Shown: in pieces, positions 44,808 to 54,825 of the stretch
Position numbering within the stretch: the first letter of the stretch is position 1
Layout: every line of letters begins with the position of its first letter
Assembly (NCBI GenBank): GCA_003184365.1
Contig: NKYR01000003.1
Span: forward strand, 310,001-374,000
DNA length: 64,000 nt
Source: Evernia prunastri
Taxonomy: Eukaryota > Ascomycota > Lecanoromycetes > Lecanorales > Parmeliaceae
Reading direction: 5' to 3'
Translations under genes and position numbers: made by a program
The notes under the pieces: generated by a model
Told to the model about the DNA's origin: nothing
What the model saw: the letters and a program-made list of their open reading frames with translations, nothing else
Database searches by the model: none

Positions 44808-46030
44808 TCATGATTGCTGTGCGAACCGCTTCTCAAGCTGATCAATAACGTCTTGTGATCTTCGCAGATCTTCCTGTAGCCGACCCTTTTCCTTCTCCGC
44901 CCCCTCCGTCCTATCTCTCTCACTCTGCAGCTTATGCTCGACTTCATCTTTCTCGAGTTTTAGCTCTGCAAGCTGTTTCTCCAACAACTGGATCTTTCGC
45001 ATCGGATCGGCCTGCTTCTCACCATCCTCAGCACTTTCAGCTACGGTCGAGGACCCGGGCAATCCACTGGCGCTTGGCTCAACCGTCGCACTAGGAGCAG
45101 TCTTTTTCGTATGTTTGAGGATGGGCTTGAGGTTGGGGTCAATTATAGACTCCTTATCGAAGGTGCGGACTGTTCGTTCGTCAGAATAATCGTCAACGCT
45201 AAGTGAGACTGGGGCTCTTACCGTGAAACTCTCCCAAGCTGACACGTCGCCCTTTCCCAGTGCTCACTGAACATGCTCCGTCGGAGAACTCATCCTTTGA
45301 ACCGGATGCAATCTTACGCTTCTTCGATGGCGCACTGAAGAATTCTTCGACTCTCTCATCGGTGGTCGGAGGATGCTGGGAAAATGTCTATGCTTAAAAT
45401 TCAGCATGGTGCGTGTAGTGGCTAACAACGGAATCGACGTGCCTCTTTGAGCTTTTCATTTTGTACATCTCTAGGCACAAAGGCGTATGCCTTCTTGATT
45501 AGGGTGCCCCAAAGCCGGAACAACTTGGACTTATCCAGTTTTCCACCATCAACACCAATGTTGATAGCCCGAATACTCTGTTCGAAGTCTTCGAAAGAAA
45601 CGTCCTCAATGGGCATGAGGGACGCATCCGGGACAATCCACCTCTCAGAGTCATTACCCAGGATCAGAGCGCTTTTGAAGTGTTTCTTCTCTTTGGTCTT
45701 AGGCTTGAGAAGCCAGAACCCGTCTTGCTCCTGCAGGAACTTCTGCGCTTGTAGAACCGCCACCGCCGTCTTCTCCATCCAGTAAAAATGAAATTTTGGG
45801 CATCTAATCTGGCCGATCAATCGATTGTGGCATGGGTCTACCGTGTCAAACTGAGCGCGAATACTCCCCTCCCAATACCATTCGATATCGTGCCGGGTGA
45901 CAAGCTTTCCCTGTTCGCTGTTCTTGCTGCAAGAACGCTTTGCGTAGTCGGTAATGTCGGTATCGTGTTCTAGAAGAAAAGCTTTGCTGTACAAGACTGG
46001 GATTATTGAGGTTTGAAGCTGGGCGGCCAT
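44808..46030 (-). CDS. ANP-module coiled-coil family member A2 (exon structure partly unresolved)
   Basis: First exon starts at the ATG at 46030 (MAAQLQTSIIPVLYSKAFLL) and is open to 45422. It aligns with A1 and A3 through VDPCHNRLIGQ and PKFHFYWMEK, then through the module as a diverged copy (FEDFEQSIRAINIG, LFRLWGTLIKKAYAFV). The intron present after LIGQ in A1 is absent here. A middle exon beginning after TTTTCCCAG near 45,375 reads TTDERVEEFFSAPSKKRKIA. A C-terminal frame (45,245-44,808) has LKPILKHTKKTAP and a coiled coil (KIQLLEKQLAELKLEKDEVE). I could not phase all junctions. Function unknown; KKRK suggests nuclear import. Confidence 0.5.
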
Positions 46031-48828
46031 GGCTTGAGTCAATGGAAATGGAGAGATTGTGGGAAGTGGCAAGTGGAAAATTGCTTTACGTGTGCTGGAA
46101 GAAAATTTCAATGTGTGTTGACACTCTAGCAGACGCTCCTGATCCGCGTTAGGCGCTTACTGCCTGGGCCACCCTGTGTGAAATTTCTCACCCCGATACC
46201 CTGCCTAAATGCTCGAACACCGTTTCGGTCTTCCCTTCTGCTCTGGTCCATTCGATAGCTTGAGCGTGGCATTAAGTGAGAGTCTGAAGCCACTGGCTTC
46301 GCGTGAATTCCCTGGGCTCGACAACACTTCCGTGGCAATCGGGCAAAATTACTTTGTTCGTGAATCTGAACTGTCTGCAGAAACTTTGAGGTACATCTAC
46401 TGATCACCTCGACAGCATGGAACGTCGCTCGTACCTTCATGGCCTCAGTCAGACATGGGAAGAAAAACCAAAGCTGCCGTTACCACCGATCCTGTACAAA
46501 ATACTTCACCTTCGAGCTGAGAAAAAGTTGGGAGAGCCCACACTCTGTGGATCACGCCCTGGTTCCTGGAGCAGAAGATTGCAGTACACCACCAGCATTT
46601 CAGTGTCGACCAAAAACGGATGAGCTTGCAAAATGGCGAAGTCTGACGGTTTTCGACGTCGACAGATGATGCCAGAGTCCTGGGGAGGAATCCAACAAGT
46701 ACCGTCAAAGATATGATCGACTGAGAGATCTTCATGCCCTCGCATGACTCATTGTCCACATGATTCTTGAGGTACATTTTTTCTATCGTCTCTCATGACT
46801 TTTCCAAGGCAGAGCTAATCTTGGCAGGTAATTAATGACTCGTTGCAGCATCACAGGATTACAGTCGAATCGTTCTGCGGCTCGCCTGGCCAAAAGCGCC
46901 TGGCACTTGTTTTGCCCGACAGAGGGAGCAACTATCGATTACGTGACATCCATTTGTTATCAATCTAGCGGGCTTGGAATATGCAACCACATTCGCCAAT
47001 CGCCTGAAGCAAAGTCAACATAGTAGACACGGGGTAAAAGGATCTGCGAGAGAATGGACAAAGATTGACATCATTAGGCTAAAGAAAGTACTTTCGATAA
47101 GCAGATGAGGCTTATTAAGTCTTGTGTGAATCTTGCTTCGAGCTATTTGTGTAGCTAAGGTACATTCCAGGTTTTTTTTTATTTTTTTGAATCTCACCAT
47201 ATCGGAGTCTGTCTAGCTTAGTGGAGAGAAGCCGCTTTGATGAGAGGGGCCGTAGAGTGACTCTTGGTAAGGCTTCGATCAGTCACTTCCATTTGCTTTG
47301 CTTTTGAAACATGACACCAAGTGATGCGTGTCTTCTTGCTTGATGTTGGCCATGTGTGAATACTAGTATCTATCTACAAACCTTTTCGTTGCCTCCCCAA
47401 AATCTGGAAATCACTTCTGCACAATTCATTCTCGAAGTCACTCTCCTGTATTCATTCTCTTCAACACAACAGCAAGTTCCCTCTTGGAGATCGATGTGAA
47501 TACCTATCGGCACTATGGTCTATTTAAACCCCAATTTTTTTTCCCGTAGCCCTTTCCTTTCTCTTCCCTACACACTCCAGCGACTACATTTTGCAACGTT
47601 GCTTCTTTCTTCACTGAGCTCGTTGATCCCATGCTTCTATTCCTATATACTATATATCAATATACGCGTTGGCCTTGTTATCTACCTTCAGCAAGGGCAG
47701 TCAAGGTGGAGTGTAGGCTGTCAAGCAGATTACAGGGCACTCACAATGTGACTTCGTCTTGGGGCAGGGCGGTGACATGACTTCATCAAGTCTACTGGTC
47801 GAAGTGAAATGTTTGTGATCTGTCTCAAGCCTTGTCGATGCATGTTCTGACAGACAAGTATCCAGATACATCAACTACCGCCCATACGTCCGCACCTATT
47901 CTTTCTATATACTCCATCAATAGCCACAGAGCGCAATCGATACTCTACTCGACGCTCTGCCCACGACCAAACTTTTCACCGCAGAGGTGCATCGGCAATA
48001 CACAGACCCTAGGATGAGCCTACAATCAATCCTGAAGAAGACGCCACAAGCCTTTTGGATTTACCCTGCGTCGCCAGATAGAGAAGAATCTGCGTCTCCA
48101 AGGAAGATTCTCAATCCAGGAAAGACCTACAAGCAATACAAGGTGCAGGTCAACAAAGACGCAGAGAATTCTACGCTAAGAATATGGCGCAAAAGAACAG
48201 TCACAAGGTGTGGGCGATGACCCAATCATCAAGGCGCAAAACGAATGCATCATTTGCACAAGGCTACTGAGGCCCTACAGTAGCGCCGTTCTCAACCAGC
48301 TCCACGCCCTTGTACTCGCGAATAAGAAGAAATATTGGCTGGCAACCTACTTCACCATGTTTATTTCACTTCACAGCTGCTCCATGACGACGATAAGAGA
48401 TGCAGAATACGCCAGGCATATTTCGTTGCCAGAATGTGGCATTGATCCATGGCCGGGGCATTGATCATCAGGATCTTTCTGTTCGATGAAAGCTCATGGT
48501 TCCGAAAGACAAAAAAAATGCGAACTCATGGACGCCAATGAGTGCGCAGACACCGCTGAAGCAGACATCCGAAGGCTCTCTGTTGGTGCGACAAAGACGG
48601 CAAAACAGGTTTCAATCTTGGAGGGTCGGCTGAAGACCGCAGAAGCGAAAGAAAAGTAGCTAAAGCGTGAGTATGTTGTCACTATTCCCTGGCTGAACCC
48701 AGGCAATGCATTGAGATATATTCTGACTGTCCGCAAGCTAGAAGTCATGCACCGCACTTCAACAACTCTGGGATCACCAAGATGACGAGAAGACTAGAAA
48801 TGGTACAGAGGAATTGTACCTATACATA
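46031..48828. other. Mostly non-coding stretch with decayed coiled-coil fragments
   Basis: 46.0-48.0 kb shows no supportable gene; a T-rich run lies at 47,170-47,190. At 48,014 a frame starts MSLQSILKKTPQAFWIYPAS and reaches a GTGTGG donor near 48,208. At 48,500-48,657 a coiled-coil-like frame (RLSVGATKTAKQVSILEGRL) runs into a TAG. These look like pieces of another broken member of the local coiled-coil family. Confidence 0.4.
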
Positions 48829-50053
48829 TATATGCTCCAACAGTCTCACCGCGATCTTTCGGAGGCGGAGCGCAAACTTAGCAAGTGGGCTGCCATCATG
48901 ACCAGCGCCGCCACAAGGGACATCATCGTCCCGGACATTCGCATGCTTCCCCTCCCCGGATATCCTACCGCGAGGTAGCGAGGAAGGTGCTTGCTGCAAA
49001 CCCACAGCAGAAACTCCAGAAACTCGACATGGAGGACCAGTGGGACGGTATCATGGACACGGTGTACAATTTCGAGAGACTATGCGAGCGAAAGAAGAAG
49101 GTAATGTGTCCCAAGGTCCAAAGCTGTCACTGATCGCTGATACTTTCTTCTGGCTGCAGCTTATATAAAAAAAATGAGCATCGCGAAATGCCAGAGGAGG
49201 CAAAGACAGCGAGCAAGCGGAAAAGGGGGGGAGATCAGTGACGAGTCGGAAAATTCTGACGTCGAGCTGGGATCAGCGGTTCCCAAGGTATCTACACGCT
49301 GCCTAAAGAAAGGGACATCCTACGTTGGCGATGCTGACTAGATCAGGCCCACGTGGAGAGCAATCTGGCGTCTGTGGAACGGTTTCAGACCGTGGACCAC
49401 CAACTTTGCCAGCGGAATCAGAGGTAGCCACGCCTGTGACCAAGGCAGCTACGGTTACAGATGCTTGTCCCCAGCCGGCCAAAGACGCCCCAGCCGAAGC
49501 TTCTACGACGTCTGCGAGCCAGAGTTTGCAATCTAGTACCGTGTCAAGTACCTCTGTTCCTGCCAGTAGGACCGAGAGAGGCGGTGTCAGGGGCAGAGGC
49601 AGAGGCAGAAGCAAAGGGGATGGTAGGGGCGATGGCAGAGGCGGTCGCGGACGCGGGCGAGGAGACAGAGGCAGAGACTTTAGGACAAGGCCAGGCAACG
49701 GCTCCGGACAGTCGGCGGTCGGGCCACGAACGCGTGTGGATCCAGAGGCCACTTTGATACCTATCCCAACGCGAAGACCCAATCTCCCGACAGGCGCGGC
49801 TCCGACGGCAGGCGCAACACGAGCAAGACTCCCTCTTCCCGAAGAGAATGCTCTAACACCAGCAGAGTTGAAGGAGATGCGGGAAGAACGCATAGCAGAA
49901 GTCGGACTCGAACTATTCGGGATAATCCACCTCAAACGGAGATTCAACACGTACACCGAAGTCAACAGTTCGCCTTGTATCCTCTTCTTGCTGCTCTACA
50001 CCCATCCAACCCTTTTTCAGACTCGACATGACGCGTCCACGCAGCGGAAGTAG
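48829..50053 (+). pseudogene. ANP-module/RG-rich family member B1, frameshifted
   Basis: Homologous over most of its length to the intact gene at 54.8 kb. It reads EAERKLSKWAAIMTSAATRD, then shifts frame near 48,955 to ISYREVARKVLAANPQQKLQ and DTVYNFERLCERKKK, then a GTAATG donor in the same place as the intact gene. After the intron, EEAKTASKRKRG is thrown out of frame by a run of seven G (about 49,226-49,232) and resumes GEISDESENSDVELGSAVPK. A long last frame (49,325-50,053) is Ser/Thr/Pro-rich, then RGG-type (RGGVRGRGRGRSKGDGRGDG), ending PEENALTPAELKEMREERIA. Either a pseudogene or two sequencing indels; two independent lesions favour decay. Confidence 0.55.
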
Positions 50054-51129
50054 TGGAGATGCTCTACCAACACACAACCTTGAAGATGGGCCAGCTCCTG
50101 AGACTCCGGCAGACCCAGAGCCCACGATGAATTGCCATCACTTCCAAGTCAATTGGACAAAAGCGCAATTCGAAGTCCAGAGCAGCAGTACATATATATA
50201 GTTTGCCAGCGACTTCATGGATAAAAATCATGCCCACGGACTCGCTGTGACGCGCAAGACCATTGTGAGCTACTGGAACCAGCTAATCTGGAACTACTGT
50301 GGCGACGCAACTCCAACGTGCAACCGCTTGGAGTTCCAGGTAAGCCTGCCTCAAAACAGAGTTTCAATTCGTATAACGTAACTGATCTCGTGTTCTCTGA
50401 TAGACTGGTTCTCCCCACTTCCACGAATTCTGCGTCGAGAAGGGATTGCTAAAGGACACCAAGGAGAATGATGAGGAAGACGCGCTACCGTCATCTTCTC
50501 AACCTACCCCTGCCGCAACAGTGCTACATATCGCCAATGAAGAGCCTCCTTCAGCGATATCACATCCTCCACTGGTTCCCATAGCCCAGCCATTCATAGT
50601 TGGTCCAAATGGACGTATCAAGCAGTGTGTGAAGGTACTATGCGGCAACGTAGGAACCCTCGCAGACAATTCTATCACACTCGCAATTGGTCAACAGGGT
50701 GTTGACGAAATCACCTCTTGCGCGATGGACCTTTTGGATGCGGGTTTTATGGAACTTCTTAGGCGTCCGCAGACGGCCCTGGCAGAAGTTGCCGGAAGAT
50801 TTCTCAAGCCCCTTGAGAGGGGTTCCGACCCAGTGAGCGTAGATTCCTTCCCAGCGAGAATTGCGATGTGGGGATGTCGAGGGAATGGAAGTGCTACTCG
50901 TACTGGAGATGAGTGTGTGGCGGAGGTTATAAGTTACGTATCAGGTTTGATCCCTAATGGCGCTGGTACAATTGTGTGGTGGGGCTTCTTATTTGCATTT
51001 TCTTATTGGAACATATCTTTAAACGCAAACGCCGAAGCTGGAAGCCAAGATGAAGGAGGACTGGGAGGTAGAGCCTCGTTTTATATAGCACTGAATGTAT
51101 CGACGTTCGTTCATGAGTTCGTTCATTGA
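50028..51129 (+). pseudogene. ANP family member B2, premature TAG and truncated
   Basis: ATG at 50028; the protein reaches MNCHHFQVNWTKAQFEVQSS, then a TAG at 50,199-50,201 within a TA-dinucleotide run. The same frame continues FASDFMDKNHAHGLAVTRKT and YWNQLIWNYCGDATPT, parallel to the intact 54.8 kb gene, up to a shared intron (GTAAGC...CTGATAG, 50,340-50,404) and TGSPHFHEFCVEKGLL. Farther on, TTCCGACCCAGTGAGCGTAG (20 nt) is identical to the intact copy but sits in another frame, and the ANP module itself is missing. The 227-codon frame at 50,446-51,129 ends in unrelated hydrophobic sequence. Confidence 0.6.
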
Positions 51130-51760
51130 TGGTCATTGAAAGGCCTAAAATTCCAATTTCTTCATGACTTGACCGTCTTCTCCTCCTGCAACCAAATTCC
51201 CTTCCTTCATACCCACAATGACATCTTTAGAAAACGTACCCTGGCAGCTAAGACACCGTGGGAGAGTGCATAAAGTGGGAATGGACGAGAAGGGACTTTC
51301 ATATCCCAATAAGCAGAGGTAGAATGTTGGCAGTCAAGACGTGGTGGTTTTGCCTCTGGATACAGATGTTCTCTAAGGTTGGAACCCACATACAAGCCGG
51401 CTTTGATCTGCTTTTATGGGTATGATTGAAAAGAGCTTGGGAAGTCGATGTGCTAATTCGAGAAGAACGGTGGCAAGAAGATTACGCACGAGTGCGGAAT
51501 GGAGTGGGTTGTATCCGTCGCCGTTGACACCCATTCTGATTGATACCCACCATAGTACGCAAAGATTGAAAGTGTGGGAGCAGCTATGATTGCCACACCT
51601 CTCGAAATGGTTCCTCTGTGCGTAACTCCTTATGCTCTATTACAGCCCCAGGACTCTAGCGACCGTACAAGTCCTATTTTCGCGCAGTCCCGGCCACTCA
51701 ATCACATTCCCTCCTTTTCCAGACTACCCTTTTCTATAGGGTCATGCCGACAAACAATGC
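51130..51760. other. Intergenic stretch, no gene supported
   Basis: Between the converging B2 remnant and the minus-strand A3 gene. Short frames only. Confidence 0.45.
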
Positions 51761-52963
51761 CTAGCCCTTGAAACGCAAGGCCAAGCCCGTATCTGCGAAG
51801 TTGGAAATCGTCGGTGCACCTTGCTCCCCTCCAAGGTCTTTCCAGGCAGACTCATCGAAGTGGAAAGCGCCAATTTCTTCTTGCTCTACATGACGAGCTT
51901 CAGCTTCGTGCTTGGTTCCTTCCACTTGGGCATAGCGTCCGGGCTCCTGTATCTTTTGCCGCTTTCCTGCAAGATGCTCTTGATCACAGATCCCCTGCTC
52001 TTCCATTTTCTCCCTTGCTCACCGTCATCATCCCTATCTTCTGCGCTTGGTGCCTCGTCGCGCTCTCGCTTTTTGGCTCCATGTAGAAGTCCCTTTGCCT
52101 CTACCCTCGCTTTTGCAACCTCATAAGCGCTTCGATAATCCTCTACCAAAGCGTGGTACATTGTCGAGTTACAGTCCTTCGTCTGATGACCAAACATCGC
52201 GTCAGCGATAGTTCTCATCTTCAACGACGTAGCTTGCGCAGATTTACCTCTTCAATCTTCAACTCTTTTTCCAAAGCATCTTCAAAGTGATAGATCTTCG
52301 TAATGACCGCCACCCAAAGCTCTTACATCGTGAATAAGGAGATGCTCTTGGGGCGATTGGCTTGCAGAACTCCTTTCACAAAGTCGACGTATTTGATTTG
52401 CTGTAGCGCGAGGCGCGATACCCTTGGCACCATGATTTTGTTCCCGTCGTTGTCCTCCATGAATATAGAGCCTGGCCATACCCGCCTCTGGTTGCGATCA
52501 GGTCTACTTCGAGACTTGTTGAACTCACCAAGGTCGACGCGATACTCTCGTGCATAGAAGGCTCTCGCGTCTGCGCGCCTTTCCCAGTATACGTCGTACA
52601 TGGGGCTCTCCACCTTTGAATGACACGTTAGCGACACTATCCACCCTTGCACATGTAATTTCGGCGACCTGCCTGAGCCAGAAGTTGATAGCTCATAGGA
52701 TGATCCGCTGGATAAAGTCCTTGGATGAAAACAGTCCATTGCTGATCCAGCTCATCCCTGTCAAGCTCCCGCCCTCGCTCGCATTTGCTCTGATCCTGTG
52801 AAGCGTAGGTAAACTCTATGATAGTGTAATTCCGTTTCTCAAAATGGTATCTAGTAAGACGTGGAGTAATTGTTTCCCCTCTGTCTTCCTTCTTGAGCTT
52901 CTTCTGTTTTGAGGACCGTGGGGGTGATCCATCTCTCCGCAGCGTTCGACGCTGATGAAGCAT
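51761..52963 (-). pseudogene. ANP-module coiled-coil family member A3, nonsense and frameshift
   Basis: ATG at 52963. Exon 1 (52963-52673) ends LYPADHPMSYQLLAQ. A 59-nt intron with a GC donor (GCAGGT, 52,672-52,614, CTAAC branch) joins PMYDVYWERRADARAFYARE in frame. The module reads YVDFVKGVLQANRPKSISLF-TM, then TAA (52,325-52,323), then ELWVAVITKIYHFEDALEKE in the same frame, where relatives have no stop. A GTAAAT donor after KIEE sits at the family's usual intron position. The helical C-terminus (TKDCNSTMYHALVEDYRSAY) shifts frame in an A-rich run near 52,005 and finishes GAFHFDESAWKDLGGEQGAP in another frame. Probably a recently decayed copy. Confidence 0.6.
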
Positions 52964-54825
52964 TGTTTCAGCTATGTGTAAAGGTTAATTTATGTAGGGA
53001 AGAGCATCGCGTTGAGAGATAAGGTTACTGGAGGACAGCAGGAGTTTCTGAGACGAGGCGCTCGCGAAGTTACGACACGTGACGAGTACGTAAGGTTGTG
53101 TTTAAGAAGACGCGTCTCTGCCAAAGACTTCGTGAACTAAAGCTCGGTCCCTAGCCAATTTACCATTCGAACTCTTTTCTTCAGTAAGGCAGTGAACACC
53201 CCAAAGTTTCAAAGTTGACATACCTTTCTTGTTATGGCATCATTTAGAATATCACGTCGGGTATGAGCAAGCTTTCATCCGTTGAGATGCCGAACTCCAA
53301 TCGTCAGGGGTGGTGAGGACGGTGTATGACACAGGAGATCTGTATTAAGAGCGGCTTCTACAACAAGCTAGCAGGCAAGTGCTCTTCATAGTCAACGGAT
53401 ACGACATAACAATGACTGGTTTCCAAATAGGATATTTTTCCTTCCGCATCTTCATGGACATCATTTTCCTGAACGCTAGCGAGCCGGAGGAGAAAAGGAG
53501 AACAAGAAACTAGACCAGTCCTAGCCAGAGGCTCTGATGCCGAGGTCAACGCCACCACCACCGTAATGACATTGCATGAACAAGTTACCGGAGTGTCTAC
53601 GTTCCAGAATTGACCTCAAACGAGCCCAGCGTAGGGATCTTCTAAATCTGGGTATCAAATCCTCTGGAGCCAACCCAGTTGTTTGAATCAATATCCTTAA
53701 GTTGAACGCACCGTAGTTGTTCAAGCTGGCGATATTCAATCGTCATGAGGATCTGTATGAGACCCCAGGAGAGACCGAAGAGGTATGATCTTCATAAGCA
53801 GCAATTTTACAAGTTACTGATTCTCTACATATCTAGAGTCCATCTCGAGCATAGTAAGCAAAAGTGATATCCCAGATAAGATGGCATGGTCCACAATAGT
53901 ACCAAACTCAATGTTTATCTGAAGGAGACTACAGGCACGAAGTGTGCTGTCAACCTCGCCGTGAACAAATTTGGGATTGGCGGGCAGCGCGCTCAAAGCT
54001 TCCGCCATCTCAGGAGTGAGCGCAAGAGCTAAGTCGCATAGCCTATGAGAGACTCGAGAGAGGAGGCGAGCGTAGATGGCAATGGCGTCCGCGGCCCTAA
54101 TACTGGGAATCAGCTTGATGCACGAAGTACGCAGTTAAGGGCGTGGGATGTTGAGCTCGACTAATCGTAGCATTGCACAAAGATAAGAGAATGAAGTTTA
54201 GAAGACCTAGTCTGCGTAAGTCCTTATGTCATGACAGTGTTGATACGTTCTTCCATTTGGGGAGTAAAAACCCAAACAACAAAATTTGAAATTTCCGATC
54301 GGCACCTTGGCTGGAGCGCTGGGTACGAAGGACCTGGAGTTCGGTCGAGTATTGCCTTGTATTCGCGGTGTGCTTCGACCTCGATAATGTTCAACTCGTT
54401 GTTGCTCTTTGTTCCTTCCCTCTTCCATTTTAGACATTCCAATTACATCTGCACCGTAGTGGAAGAGGATGTGTTCCTGCGAACATTGGTTTAAGCTCTT
54501 GATAAAAGGCGCACTTGTGCGCTATCAGGATGTATGGAAAGTAAAGCTATCGTAAGAAGAAGAGAAATGGATAGAGCGAGTAGTCAGTACCTCTAGACGA
54601 GCATTATGAACAAAGGTAAGAAGCTTGAGAACAGGACTGATGAGAGCCAGGTAGTAGGCGTAAAAGCTTTGACTTGGGGGAATTGGCGCCGATATCTGTA
54701 CCTTAGCTCCTTAGAAAGCTCGGGGCCGTCAACAAGAAAATTGTGTCAACATACTTTCGGCGAGGACGCGTCTTGAGGGATTTTCTTTCAGTCACCAACT
54801 CTCTTACAACTACATCAACCGCGAG
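52964..54825. other. Stretch with fragmentary minus-strand coding-like sequence
   Basis: Minus-strand pieces at 53,521-53,739 (GLAPEDLIPRFRRSLRWARL), 53,814-54,008 (VHGEVDSTLRACSLLQINIE) and 54,207-54,442 (EHILFHYGADV in one frame) suggest a decayed, possibly ankyrin-containing gene. I could not assemble a consistent model and do not call a gene. Confidence 0.35.
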
